64,000 nt of DNA from Brevundimonas pishanensis (GTDB lineage Bacteria; Pseudomonadota; Alphaproteobacteria; Caulobacterales; Caulobacteraceae), in NCBI RefSeq assembly GCF_022750635.1, contig NZ_JAJKBG010000003.1, positions 310,001-374,000 on the forward strand, given 5' to 3'. Below are positions 26,643 through 35,356 of this stretch, in pieces. Position numbers and translations under genes: made by a program. Position 1 is the stretch's first letter, and the number at the start of each line of letters is the position of its first letter. The notes beneath the pieces are model-generated. The model saw only the letters and a program-made list of their open reading frames with translations. It was not told the DNA's origin and ran no database searches.

Positions 26643-27272
26643 ATGAAAGCCATGCTGAGTGCCATTTCGGGTTTGGCCGTCCTGGTGGGCGGTCTGGCTC
26701 TGGCTCCGTCCACCGCTGATGCCCAAAGCCGCGGCTACCAGGGTCAACCGCGCGGTAGCTACACCCAGTCGTGCCAAAGCGCGCGCGTGTCGCAAAACGT
26801 TCTGACGGCGCAATGCCGTGACGAGCGCGGCCAACTGCGTAGCACCACGCTGAATATCTCGCGTTGCGGCAACTTCGACATCTCCAACTCGAACGGCATG
26901 CTGGTTTGCGGCAATACCCGCGGCACCATCGACCGTCGTGACGACCGCTATGATCGCGACGACCGCTATGGCCGTGATGACCGCCGCGACGACCGCTATA
27001 ACAACGGTCGCGGTGGTATCACCGTCTATCGCGACGCCGACTATCGCGGTCAGTCACAGTCGTTCAACGGCGCGGTAAGCAACCTGCGCAGTGCGGGCAT
27101 GAACGACGCCATCAGCTCCATCCGCCTCCCGCGCGGTAGCGGCTCTTGGGTTGTTTGTTCGGATGCCGACTTCCGCGGTCGTTGCGAAACGATCTCCTCG
27201 GATGTCTCGGACCTGAACCGTCTGCGTATGAACGACTCGATCTCGTCGATCCGTCCGGCCGGTCGCCGCTAA
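26643..27272 (+). CDS. Secreted CVNH (cyanovirin-like) plus beta/gamma-crystallin protein
   Basis: The 209-residue product has a signal peptide ending near residue 28 (TADAQ). A CVNH-like lectin domain follows, with the pattern SCQSARVSQNVLTAQCRD to RSTTLNISRCGNFD and GMLVCG, including its four cysteines. A linker of repeated DRYD/DDRYG/RDDR units (about residues 98-120) is next. Two beta/gamma-crystallin motifs complete it: ITVYRDADYRGQSQSFNG with NDAISSI and CSDADFRGRCETISSD with NDSISSI, the latter being Ca2+-binding patterns. CVNH domains bind sugars. The combination suggests a secreted sugar-binding, calcium-stabilised protein. GAGAAGGAAA precedes the ATG. The exact target is unknown. 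Confidence 0.85.
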   Translation: MKAMLSAISGLAVLVGGLALAPSTADAQSRGYQGQPRGSYTQSCQSARVSQNVLTAQCRDERGQLRSTTLNISRCGNFDISNSNGMLVCGNTRGTIDRRDDRYDRDDRYGRDDRRDDRYNNGRGGITVYRDADYRGQSQSFNGAVSNLRSAGMNDAISSIRLPRGSGSWVVCSDADFRGRCETISSDVSDLNRLRMNDSISSIRPAGRR

Positions 27273-27296
27273 AAATCGGCCGCCCGTTAAAAGGAA

Positions 27297-27325
27297 GGGG
27301 GATAGGCTCACGCCTGTCCCCTTTT
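27297..27325 (+). terminator. Terminator after the CVNH/crystallin gene
   Basis: GGGGGATAGGC pairs imperfectly with GCCTGTCCCC and is followed by TTTTCTT. Confidence 0.75.
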
Positions 27326-27352
27326 CTTGTTCAGGGCTGACGCCTGTTGTGG

Positions 27353-28324
27353 TCAGGGAATGAGCACGACCTTGCCGACGTGGTCACCCGTTTCCAGTTC
27401 AGCATGGGCTTGTGCAGCCTGAGCCAGTCCAAAGCGTAAGTGGATGCGCGGTACGATCTGGCCGCTCTCGACCCATGGCCAGACGGTTTGTTCAACCGCT
27501 TTCGCCAGACGGGCCTTCTCGGCGGCTGGACGGCTGCGCAGCGTGGAACCGGTGATGACAAGGCGCTTCATCATCACACGTTGCAGGTCGATCTGGGCCT
27601 TTGTGCCTGTCAGGCTGGCGATGATGACCCAGCGGCCGAAGGTGTTCAGCGACTTCAGGTTCAGTTCGGCATAGTCCGCACCCACCATATCGAGCACTAC
27701 ATCGGCACCGCCCGCAGCCTTGATCTCTTCGGCCAGATCCTGGCTCGAGGCGTCCAGACTGATATCGGCCCCCAGAGCCTTGGCGGCGTCGGCCTTGGCC
27801 TTGGTGCGGCTTGTCGCGATGACGCGGGCACCCGCAGCCTTGGCCATCTGGATCGCCATGACCCCGATGCCGCTGGTGGCACCATGGATCAGAAGGGTCT
27901 CGCCCGCCTTGAGAGCACCATCCTCGAATACATTGGTGAAGACGGTAAAGGCAGTCTCCGGCAGGACCGCAGCCTGTTCAAAATCAAGGCCTGCAGGGAT
28001 GGGGAGGACGCTGCCCTGATCCACCACCGAGTATTCCGCATAGCCGCCGCCGCCGAGCAGGGCGCAGACCCTGTCGCCCACAGTCCATCGGCTGACGCCT
28101 TCGCCGACAGCAACCACTTCGCCGGCGACCTCCAGGCCCAGCACGTCCGAGGCTCCCGGCGGGGCCGGATAGCGCCCCTCACGCTGCACGATGTCGGGGC
28201 GGTTTACGCCTGCGGCTTTTACGCGGATCAGAATTTCGCCTGCGGCCGCATGCGGCTGCGCGCGCTCCGCGAGGGTCAGGGCTGAAGCTGGACCCTTGCC
28301 CCCTGCAATTTCGATGACCCGCAT
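27353..28324 (-). CDS. NAD(P)H quinone oxidoreductase, zinc-independent MDR type (PIG3-like)
   Basis: The product of about 323 residues is a medium-chain dehydrogenase/reductase of the quinone oxidoreductase branch: RVKAAGVNRPDIVQREGRYP, LGLEVAGEVVAVG, then LIHGATSGIGVMAIQMAKAAGARV for NADP binding. It lacks the catalytic zinc ligands of alcohol dehydrogenases. It transfers electrons from NADPH to quinones or related acceptors. The ATG at 28324 is supported by GGAGG. The longer frame from 28543 overlaps the divergent DUF1192 gene and is not supported. The native substrate is not clear. Confidence 0.92.
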   Translation of the reverse strand: MRVIEIAGGKGPASALTLAERAQPHAAAGEILIRVKAAGVNRPDIVQREGRYPAPPGASDVLGLEVAGEVVAVGEGVSRWTVGDRVCALLGGGGYAEYSVVDQGSVLPIPAGLDFEQAAVLPETAFTVFTNVFEDGALKAGETLLIHGATSGIGVMAIQMAKAAGARVIATSRTKAKADAAKALGADISLDASSQDLAEEIKAAGGADVVLDMVGADYAELNLKSLNTFGRWVIIASLTGTKAQIDLQRVMMKRLVITGSTLRSRPAAEKARLAKAVEQTVWPWVESGQIVPRIHLRFGLAQAAQAHAELETGDHVGKVVLIP

Positions 28325-28440
28325 GGCGGCCTCCTTGGCTTGCAAAATAGTACGTTCAGGGGTCTTGTACGCAGTCAGGTGAATATCGACCAGCCGATGG
28401 CCGACATTCCATCGTTCTATTCCGGTCGTTGGAGGCGCGT

Positions 28441-28641
28441 ATGTCCTTTGAAGATCTTGAGCCTCGTCAATCCATTGGCGACAGTCTGCATGCCCTGATC
28501 CGTGAGGATCTGGATGGATTTTCGGTCGCGGATTTGCAGACACGGATCGAAGCTCTGGAAGGCGAAATCGCGCGCGTTAAAGCGGCCATCGAGGCCAAAT
28601 CTTCCCAGCGTAATGCCGCTGATGCCCTGTTCAAATTCTGA
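28441..28641 (+). CDS. DUF1192 family protein
   Basis: The 66-residue product carries the family motif DLEPRQSIGDSLHALIREDLDGFSVADL broken across two halves, followed by a helix LQTRIEALEGEIARVKAAIE typical of DUF1192. GGAGGCGCGT sets the ATG at 28441. It lies just before rcdA, an arrangement known from Caulobacter and relatives. Function is unknown. The region between it and rcdA holds an AACAGTGCTGTT palindrome at about 28685. Confidence 0.88.
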   Translation: MSFEDLEPRQSIGDSLHALIREDLDGFSVADLQTRIEALEGEIARVKAAIEAKSSQRNAADALFKF

Positions 28642-28753
28642 CGAGTGATCGCAGCGGCATTGGTGCCGTCAACGATTTGGAATAACAGTGCTGTTACCAA
28701 GCGTTGCAGTAGGCTAAAGACCTTGTCCGGTTTCGCCATAGGGGTGGGCAAAC

Positions 28754-29263
28754 GTGAACCTGATCAATGATCAGCATATACAAACGGTTGACCGTTCGGC
28801 CGAGGCTCTGAAGTTCACAGGCTCGGAGCTTTTCCAGCGCCTGTTCCGCGAGGGGATCGAGCTGGTCGAGGAGACGGCGGCCTATCTGGACGGCGATGGC
28901 CGGATTGAATCGCGCCTGCTGACCCGCTCTGCCAGCCTCGTCTACGCCAGCGAGAGCATGAAGCTGACCACGCGCCTGATGCAGATCGCTTCTTGGCTGC
29001 TGGTCCAACGGGCGATCAATGAGGGCAATCTGGACGCCGATGTCGCGTTCCAGCCTCGCTATCGCTTGGCAGAGCGTTCGCAGAACTCCGAGCCGCTGCC
29101 GGCGGACCTGCCGATTGCGCTGGTTGAAGCCATCCTGAAGGCTGAGCGCCTGCATGACCGCGTCTATTATCTGGACCAGAAGATGTATGTGAACGTCGAG
29201 GAGGAGGCTCCGGTGAACGGGGTGCTCAGCCAGTTCGAAATGCTGAAGGCGGCCTTCGCCTGA
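28754..29263 (+). CDS. rcdA: Regulator of CtrA degradation RcdA (DUF1465)
   Basis: The 169-residue product starts NLINDQHIQTVDRSAEALKF and shows the DUF1465 blocks LTRSASLVYASESMKLTTRL and LHDRVYYLDQKMYVN, which define RcdA. In Caulobacter, RcdA is a three-helix bundle adaptor that works with CpdR and PopA to deliver CtrA to the ClpXP protease at the cell pole. The start is GTG at 28754 with an unremarkable upstream sequence. The C-terminal tail after EEEAP is disordered-looking and is known in Caulobacter to matter for cargo delivery. The name rests on family match and neighbour context. Confidence 0.9.
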   Translation: MNLINDQHIQTVDRSAEALKFTGSELFQRLFREGIELVEETAAYLDGDGRIESRLLTRSASLVYASESMKLTTRLMQIASWLLVQRAINEGNLDADVAFQPRYRLAERSQNSEPLPADLPIALVEAILKAERLHDRVYYLDQKMYVNVEEEAPVNGVLSQFEMLKAAFA

Positions 29264-29291
29264 TCTGAGAACTCTAAGACATAGAGGCTTG

Positions 29292-29325
29292 AAAAAGGGC
29301 GACGGAATGATCCGCCGCCCTTTTC
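29292..29325. terminator. Terminator between rcdA and the L,D-transpeptidase
   Basis: AAAAAGGGCGACGGA pairs with TCCGCCGCCCTTTT with one mismatch, between converging genes. Confidence 0.8.
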
Positions 29326-29345
29326 CCGGTTTGAACGCGGGGCGA

Positions 29346-30899
29346 TTAAACCCAGTCGTCGTCCTTGTCCTTGGGCGCTTCGGACACGACCGACGGAAGG
29401 TTCACGTCGATGCCCATGGCCTGAGCCAGCTTGGTGTCGCGACGATAGGAGTCTTCGCGGAAGGCTACGCGGCCCTGACCGTCAACGAAGGCGGTCCAAT
29501 AGAGCAGGCGCACACCGATGGGGCGGCCCGTCTGCACGCGGGTGGTGGAACGGTCAGCCTGTGCTGCGTCGAAGGACGCCAGCTTGGTCGGATCTGGCGA
29601 CAACAGCAGGCGGGCGAACTCGACAGCATTGTGGACGCGGACGCAGCCGTGGCTGCGCTGGCGCATCGACAGGTTGAATGCGCCCTTGTTCGGCGTGTCG
29701 TGCAGGAAGATGGCGTAGGAATCGCGCAGTTCGAACTTCACATACCCCAGCGACGAACGCGGGCCTGCGCGCTGCACGACCCACCCCTGATCGTTCACAT
29801 ACATGTCGTTGGCGGCCAGATATCCCGGCCCCTTGGGCAGGATTTCGCGGCGGGCGATGCCCATGGGTACCGTCCACGGCGGGTTGGCCACGACCGAAGC
29901 GAACGGGCGCTCCAGACTGGGCGTCTGGTTCTCCACCGAGCCGACAACCACGCGGTTCGAGTGCACCGGCTGGTTGTCTTTCCAGTAAACCATGATGGCC
30001 GCTGCGGTGTTCACTTCGATCCGCTCGGACTGAAGTTCGCGCTTGAGCCAGCGACGGCGCTCTAGGTTCAGGGCGATCTGGCGGGCGCGGTCCTCGGCGG
30101 AAGCCGACAAGGAGCGTTGGGTCGCGGGACCCACACGGCCATCCACACCCAGACCATGACGGGCCTGGAAGCTGCGCATCGCCTGCTGGACGGCGCTGGT
30201 GTAAACGGCCGAGGACCCGTGAGAAGCAGCGGTTGCCGCACTCATATCGCCTTCGGCAGCCAGACGTTTGACCAACCCCGGTACGCGCGGATCGCTGGCA
30301 CCCGGCTCGATCTGGGCACCCACGCGGAACGCCGGCCATCCGCCATCGCGGGCAATACGGCGATAGCGGATATAGCCAGCGGCGAGGTTGGTGTAACCGA
30401 TGTCCTGCGGGGGCAGGCCGTCGAACCACTCCGACAGCTTGTTGTTATTGAGCGCCTGAGTGAAACCGGCCGGAATATCGACCGAGTTCTTTTCCATCTC
30501 CCACAGTTCCTCGACCGACTCTGGCCGCACGCGACCATGAGCCAGAACCTTGGCGTAGGAGAGGGCACCAGCCGTCGCCTTCACGTCGGCGGACTGACGG
30601 TCGGCGGCATAGGCCACGAAATCGAAATAGTCGCTGGCCGGAATAGCATGGCGCTCTGCACGACCTGCGATTTCCTGCAGGGCGCGCATACGCTGCTCGT
30701 TCCAGATGGGACGACCGCCGTTTTGTTCGTACACGGCACGGACATCGGCTTGGATATTTTGAGGCAGGCGGGCGATTTGCGCCTGTATGGCTTCTGGCAG
30801 CGCTGCCGCTGTCGGCGCGCTTTGTGCGAAAGCTTGACTACCCGCACCCAAGGCCAAGGATGCCGAAGCAACACCAAAGCCCAGTTCCCGACGATTCAT
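29346..30899 (-). CDS. L,D-transpeptidase, YcbB-like, with twin-arginine-type leader
   Basis: The 517-residue product begins MNRRELGFGVASASLALGAG, a signal peptide with a twin-arginine pair. A scaffold region follows (residues 30-220), then a peptidoglycan-binding domain (AVYTSAVQQAMRSFQARHG and DGRVGPATQRSL). The YkuD catalytic domain ends with RSHGCVRVHNAVEFA, with the catalytic cysteine near residue 419. Such enzymes make 3-3 cross-links in peptidoglycan or attach proteins. The long N-terminal scaffold matches the YcbB (LdtD) subgroup. Export through Tat is an inference from the RR motif; a Sec route is also possible. A terminator and the rpmE gene lie upstream. Confidence 0.9.
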   Translation of the reverse strand: MNRRELGFGVASASLALGAGSQAFAQSAPTAAALPEAIQAQIARLPQNIQADVRAVYEQNGGRPIWNEQRMRALQEIAGRAERHAIPASDYFDFVAYAADRQSADVKATAGALSYAKVLAHGRVRPESVEELWEMEKNSVDIPAGFTQALNNNKLSEWFDGLPPQDIGYTNLAAGYIRYRRIARDGGWPAFRVGAQIEPGASDPRVPGLVKRLAAEGDMSAATAASHGSSAVYTSAVQQAMRSFQARHGLGVDGRVGPATQRSLSASAEDRARQIALNLERRRWLKRELQSERIEVNTAAAIMVYWKDNQPVHSNRVVVGSVENQTPSLERPFASVVANPPWTVPMGIARREILPKGPGYLAANDMYVNDQGWVVQRAGPRSSLGYVKFELRDSYAIFLHDTPNKGAFNLSMRQRSHGCVRVHNAVEFARLLLSPDPTKLASFDAAQADRSTTRVQTGRPIGVRLLYWTAFVDGQGRVAFREDSYRRDTKLAQAMGIDVNLPSVVSEAPKDKDDDWV

Positions 30900-30991
30900 A
30901 TCCGTTCCGTTTCAGACGACTCAACTGCCCCGTAGCCCAATACTAGGGTCAGAAAATGAACGCCCGGTGTTTAGTGATGTTCCCGCCAAAC

Positions 30992-31029
30992 AAAAAGGGC
31001 GCCGTTCGATAAGAACGACGCCCGATTTT
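30992..31029 (-). terminator. Terminator of rpmE
   Basis: AAAAAGGGCGCCGTTC pairs with GAACG and CGCCC with one bulged base, followed by a T tract in either direction. It separates rpmE from the L,D-transpeptidase gene. Confidence 0.75.
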
Positions 31030-31047
31030 GTCCGACGGAAGGACAGC

Positions 31048-31272
31048 TTACTTCTTGAGGAAGCCGCCGAACTTGCCGTTGAAGCGCGAAACGCGGCCGC
31101 CGCGGTCCAGCATCTGGCCGTTGCCGCCGGTCCATGCCGGGTGCGACGTCGGGTCGATGTCGAGGTTCAGGGTTTCACCTTCTTTGCCGTAGGTCGAACG
31201 GGTCTGATAGGTGGTACCATCGGTCATCACGACTTTGATGAAGTGGTAGTCCGGGTGCGTGTCGGCTTTCAT
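31048..31272 (-). CDS. rpmE: 50S ribosomal protein L31 (cysteine-less form)
   Basis: The 74-residue product has the L31 pattern [21 protein letters not shown] and [12 protein letters not shown], then the basic end [10 protein letters not shown]. There is no CxxC zinc pair, so it is the C-minus type. C-minus and C-plus paralogs often alternate under zinc control, but only this copy is seen here. The ATG at 31272 is preceded by AGAGACGG on the minus strand. Confidence 0.96.
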   Translation of the reverse strand: MKADTHPDYHFIKVVMTDGTTYQTRSTYGKEGETLNLDIDPTSHPAWTGGNGQMLDRGGRVSRFNGKFGGFLKK

Positions 31273-31406
31273 CGTGTTTAATCCGTCTCTGCGCGACGAC
31301 GATTCCGACCGTCACTGCGCTTAAAATTGAGAATCCCACCGCGCAAGCGGGTGAGAGCGAGGTCGGGCGTTTACACCGAGGGGCGTTACGGGGCAAGAGC
31401 AAGCTC

Positions 31407-33251
31407 ATGACTCATACTGACGCGCGCCAAGATCATCAGGCCCATGGCCGCCCCGGCGTCGGGGCGCAACTGGTCGAACAGATGTCCGAAGCTTCCGGAA
31501 AGCGGGACCGTAGCAAGAATGTACGCTCGCTGGGGCGTTTGCTGCCTTATCTGGCGCGTCACAAGGGACATGCGGCCCTGTCGGCGGTCTTCTTGGTGTT
31601 CTCCACCGTGGCGTCATTGGCGCTGACGGCTACGGCACGCGGAGCGATTGACCGCGGCTTCGACAATGGTGGTAGCCAGTTGGATTACTGGTTCAGCCTG
31701 CTGGCCGTAAACGCAGTGGTGCTGGGTCTGATGACGGCGCTGCGCTATTACTTCGTCACCAAGACCGGCGAGCGTGTGATCGCCGATCTGCGTCAAGGAC
31801 TGTTCGGGCGTATCCTGACGCTGGATCCTGTCTTCTTCGCCCACATCCGTACCGGCGAGGTGCTTTCGCGACTGACGACCGACATCCAGTTGGTCGACAC
31901 CCTGCTGACCACCTCGGTCAGCTACGCGCTGCGCAACTTCCTGACGATGATAGGCGCGACGATCCTGCTGTTCTTCGTCAGCCCCAAGCTGACCGGTCTG
32001 GTCTTGCTGATCGTGCCCATCCTGATTGTGCCGCTGTTCATCTTCGGCCGTCAGGTGCGCAAGCTGACCGTCAAGTCGCAAGATACGTTCGCCGGTGCCG
32101 TCGGCTTTGCAGGCGAAAGCGTCGACGCCATTGAAACGGTGCAGGCCTTCGGTCGCGAGCAGAATGCGACCAGTCGTTTTGCCCATGCAGTCGAAGATGC
32201 CTTTGCGGCCTCCCTGCTGCGTATGAGGGCCCGCGCGGTCATGACGGCCATGATCATCACCGTCATGTTCGGCGGTGTGTCGCTGGTGCTGTGGCTGGGT
32301 GCGCAGGACGTGGTCGGGGGGAATATGACGCCGGGCTCGCTGTTGCAGTTCGTGCTTTTGTCGGTGTTCGCGGCGGGTGCTGTCGGCGCTCTGGGCGAAA
32401 GCTGGGGCGACGTACAAAAGGCGGCGGGTGCCATGGAGCGCATCGATGAGCTGATGCGTGCAGAGCCGTCAATTGCGGCTCCGGCCCAGCCCGCGCTTCT
32501 GCCATCGCCGCCGCGTGGCGAGATTTCGATGTCCGGCATCGACTTTGCCTATCCGGGCCGCCCCGACCTTCCGGCTCTGAAGGGCTTTAGCCTGACGGTT
32601 CGTCCGGGCGAGACGGTGGCCCTTGTCGGCCCTTCGGGCGCGGGCAAGTCGACGGTCTTCCGTCTGCTGCTGCGCTTCTATGATCCGCAGTCGGGCGTGG
32701 TCACCGTGGACGGTGTCGATGTCCGCAAGGCCGATCCGGTCGAAGTACGCAGCCGCTATGCATGGGTGTCGCAGGAAGCGCCGCTGTTCTCGGGCTCACC
32801 GCTGGAGAACATCCGCTTTGGCCGCGAAGATGCGACCTTGGAAGAAGCTCGTGCTGCCGCCCGCGAGGCGCAGGCGTTGAACTTCATCGAAGCCTTGCCA
32901 CAGGGCTTTGAAACTCCGCTGGGCGAGCGTGCCAAGAGCCTTTCTGGTGGTCAGCGTCAGCGTCTGGCGATCTCGCGCGCTCTCGTGCGAGATGCACCGA
33001 TCCTGTTGCTCGACGAAGCGACCAGTGCACTTGATGCCGAGAACGAACGTCTGGTTCAGGCGGCTCTGGATCAGGCCATGGAAACCCGCACCACTCTGGT
33101 CATCGCACACCGTCTGGCCACGGTGCTTCGGGCCGACCGCATTGTGGTGATCGACGAGGGCCATGTCGTCGAGGAGGGAACCCACGCCCAACTGATGGCC
33201 AAGGACGGCCTATATGCCCGTCTGGCCCGCCTTCAGTTTCAAGCCGACTGA
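31407..33251 (+). CDS. ABC exporter, fused membrane and ATPase domains (MsbA-like)
   Basis: The 614-residue product has six membrane segments (about residues 45-330), then an ATPase domain with Walker A GPSGAGKST near residue 408, signature LSGGQRQR, Walker B ILLLDEATSALD and H-loop IAHRL. It is a half-transporter that dimerises, like lipid A or drug exporters. A short lipid-related motif is not enough to name the substrate. The gene overlaps the converging glycerophosphodiesterase by 13 bases at the 3' ends. The ATG at 31407 lacks a clear ribosome binding site, and an ATG at 31482 is an alternative start. Confidence 0.93.
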   Translation: MTHTDARQDHQAHGRPGVGAQLVEQMSEASGKRDRSKNVRSLGRLLPYLARHKGHAALSAVFLVFSTVASLALTATARGAIDRGFDNGGSQLDYWFSLLAVNAVVLGLMTALRYYFVTKTGERVIADLRQGLFGRILTLDPVFFAHIRTGEVLSRLTTDIQLVDTLLTTSVSYALRNFLTMIGATILLFFVSPKLTGLVLLIVPILIVPLFIFGRQVRKLTVKSQDTFAGAVGFAGESVDAIETVQAFGREQNATSRFAHAVEDAFAASLLRMRARAVMTAMIITVMFGGVSLVLWLGAQDVVGGNMTPGSLLQFVLLSVFAAGAVGALGESWGDVQKAAGAMERIDELMRAEPSIAAPAQPALLPSPPRGEISMSGIDFAYPGRPDLPALKGFSLTVRPGETVALVGPSGAGKSTVFRLLLRFYDPQSGVVTVDGVDVRKADPVEVRSRYAWVSQEAPLFSGSPLENIRFGREDATLEEARAAAREAQALNFIEALPQGFETPLGERAKSLSGGQRQRLAISRALVRDAPILLLDEATSALDAENERLVQAALDQAMETRTTLVIAHRLATVLRADRIVVIDEGHVVEEGTHAQLMAKDGLYARLARLQFQAD

Positions 33252-34264
33252 CTGCTCCGCGCCGCTACGGCGGCTGCCGGATAATCACTGAACACCGCAT
33301 CGACGCCGAGGCTGTATATCTGGCGGAGATAGCTATCCAGATCGCCGTGGGTGCCCTCAGAGGCTCCACGGCGATACTGTCTGGGCAGGAACAGATTTTC
33401 CGCCCGCATCGTCCAGACTACAACTTCCAGCCCTGCCGCGTGTGCATCGGGGATCAGGCGGGTAGGGGAAATGGCATTGTCGGCATTGTCCCACGGGACA
33501 ACCATCTTGCTGTTCACGCCGATCATGGTGGCATAGCGGGCGATGTCGGCCAGCCCCTCTGGCGTCGCCATATCCTTATAGGTCAGGTCGGACCGGTCCT
33601 CGGGGCCACCGCTGACATCCATCAGTTGCAGTAACGATGCGGGGATCAGGCGCGAAAGCCGCTCCAGAGGCCCGATCTCGAAACACTGAACGATAAGCGA
33701 GCGGGTCGCGTCCTGCAGATCGAGGCGGTGTACGGCCTCGATAAAGGCACCCTCCATATCCAATGACAGTGCCGCAAAGTGCGAGGGGTGTTTGAGTTCG
33801 GGCGCAACGCCGATGATGCGGCCCGTGCGGGCACTGGCAGCCTTGGCGATGGCGACAACCTCGTCGAACGTCAGAATGGCCTCCTGATCGTCGAAGGCAG
33901 ACGATTGCGGGCGAAGTTCGGTCAGACGTTCCCGGGCCCGCAGGGTCTTCAACTCGGCGAGCGTAAAGTCCTCGGTGAACCAGCCTTCGACCATCTGGCC
34001 GTCGATCTGGCGACGTGTCCGGCGGTGTGCAAAGCGGGAATGGTCGGCCACGTCCGTAGTGCCGCCGATCTCGTTTTCGTGGCGAACGATAAGATACCCG
34101 TCGCGGCTCATGACGAGATCAGGTTCGATATAATCGGCACCCTGTTCGATAGCGCGTTCGTAAGCCGCACGGGTGTGCTCGGGGCGCTCTCCGCTGCAAC
34201 CGCGGTGGGCAATAACGACGGGTGGCACCTTGGACAAATCGTGGCTCCAATCGAACAAGGCCAA
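33239..34264 (-). CDS. Glycerophosphodiester phosphodiesterase family protein
   Basis: The product of up to 341 residues carries the GDPD fold motifs: catalytic histidine in VIAHRGCSGERPEHT, then GADYIEPDLVMSRDGYLIVRHE with the metal-binding E, D and H residues. The C-terminal block VDAVFSDYPA completes the barrel. It hydrolyses glycerophosphodiesters to glycerol-3-phosphate and an alcohol. No signal peptide is visible, so it may act in the cytoplasm. The only in-frame start near the conserved region is TTG at 34264, without a good ribosome binding site; a GTG shortly before VPPVVIAH is an alternative. The start is therefore uncertain. It overlaps the exporter gene at its 3' end. Confidence 0.9.
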   Translation of the reverse strand: MALFDWSHDLSKVPPVVIAHRGCSGERPEHTRAAYERAIEQGADYIEPDLVMSRDGYLIVRHENEIGGTTDVADHSRFAHRRTRRQIDGQMVEGWFTEDFTLAELKTLRARERLTELRPQSSAFDDQEAILTFDEVVAIAKAASARTGRIIGVAPELKHPSHFAALSLDMEGAFIEAVHRLDLQDATRSLIVQCFEIGPLERLSRLIPASLLQLMDVSGGPEDRSDLTYKDMATPEGLADIARYATMIGVNSKMVVPWDNADNAISPTRLIPDAHAAGLEVVVWTMRAENLFLPRQYRRGASEGTHGDLDSYLRQIYSLGVDAVFSDYPAAAVAARSSQSA

Positions 34265-34357
34265 AAAAGCATCGTGGCAAAGCTGTGCTTATCCAACCTG
34301 ACCGTCCGCCCATGCCCATGAGCGGCTATGAAACTTCATTACGCGGTAAAGCGCCAG

Positions 34358-34399
34358 AAAAAGGGGCGCTTCCCAATAAAGGAAGCGCCCCTGATTTTT
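34358..34399 (-). terminator. Terminator of the suhB-like gene
   Basis: AAAAAGGGGCGCTTCC pairs with GGAAGCGCCCCT, with a T run after it. It lies just past the stop codon of the minus-strand gene at 34416. Confidence 0.85.
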
Positions 34400-34415
34400 G
34401 CTTAGTGTGCGAACC

Positions 34416-35222
34416 TTAGGCGGCTTGCAGAACCTTGCGCAGCTTGGCGTGGATGTCGGGGTTGCCCGCGACAATCGTCTTGCCGTTCTTCGGATCGCCA
34501 TCCTGTTCGATGGAGGTCACCAGACCACCGGCTTCGGTCACCAGCAGGATACCTGCGGCGACGTCCCACGGTTTGAGGTTACGCTCGAAGAAGGCGTCGT
34601 AACGGCCGGCAGCGACCCATGCGAAGTCCAGCGAGGCAGCGCCCAGACGGCGGATGCCGGCAACGCGCTGGCCCACGGCGTGGATATCCTTGATGGCTTG
34701 GGCGTGACCCGTCTTGCCGATGAAAGGCAGGCCGGTCGAAACCAACGAGTCAGCCAGTTCCTTGCGGCCAGCCAGACGAATGCGGCTGTCGTTCAGGTAG
34801 CAGCCCTTGCCCTTTTCGGCCCAGAACATCTCGTTCATGACCGGATTATAGGTCACAGCCGCAACGATTTCTGCGGTGCCATCGGGGTGGGTGCGTTGCA
34901 GGCCGACCGTGATCGCAAAGTGCGGCATGGCGTGCATGAAGTTGGTGGTGCCGTCGATAGGGTCGACAATCCACATGTGGGTCTTGTCGGTGCCTTCAAC
35001 GAGGCCGCGCTCTTCGCCGAGGAAGCTGTAACCCGGACGGGCCTTCATCAGCAGTTCGAAGAGGGTGTCTTCTGCCTTGACGTCGGCAGCAGTGACGAAA
35101 TCGCCGGGGCCCTTGCGCGATACTTGGAGGTGGGCGACTTCACCGAAGTCGCGAAGCATCGGGCGAGCGGTCTTGCGGACGGCGTCCATCATGACCTGAA
35201 GTAGTGCGGAAGCTAGAGCCAT
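34416..35222 (-). CDS. Inositol monophosphatase family protein (SuhB-like)
   Basis: The 268-residue product carries the metal-binding signature WIVDPIDGTTNFMHAMPHF, the upstream FLGEERG motif and the C-terminal KPWDVAAGILLVTEAGG. These mark the IMPase/SuhB family of Mg-dependent phosphatases, which act on inositol-1-phosphate or related compounds and in SuhB also bind RNA polymerase. I place the start at 35222, with AGGAGATCG upstream; the frame from 35246 is less likely. It follows efp on the same strand, but a strong hairpin separates them. Confidence 0.93.
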   Translation of the reverse strand: MALASALLQVMMDAVRKTARPMLRDFGEVAHLQVSRKGPGDFVTAADVKAEDTLFELLMKARPGYSFLGEERGLVEGTDKTHMWIVDPIDGTTNFMHAMPHFAITVGLQRTHPDGTAEIVAAVTYNPVMNEMFWAEKGKGCYLNDSRIRLAGRKELADSLVSTGLPFIGKTGHAQAIKDIHAVGQRVAGIRRLGAASLDFAWVAAGRYDAFFERNLKPWDVAAGILLVTEAGGLVTSIEQDGDPKNGKTIVAGNPDIHAKLRKVLQAA

Positions 35223-35287
35223 TGGTCGATCTCCTGGTCCGTGCATCCTGTACGTAAGGGCAATGCCCCCGGATGGACGGAGAAGTC

Positions 35288-35316
35288 AAAAGGGGTGCGG
35301 ACCATCCGCACCCCTG
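35288..35316 (-). terminator. Terminator of efp
   Basis: AAAAGGGGTGCGG pairs with CCGCACCCCT across the ACCAT loop, just past the efp stop on the minus strand. Confidence 0.75.
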
Positions 35317-35356
35317 AAGTTGATATTCCACCTTTGCAGGTAGAAATCGGCGAATT

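Noticed and set aside
25707..27272. 521-codon plus-strand frame ending with the CVNH protein
   Set aside because: The first part is antisense to trcR; the real gene starts at 26643 with signal peptide and ribosome site.
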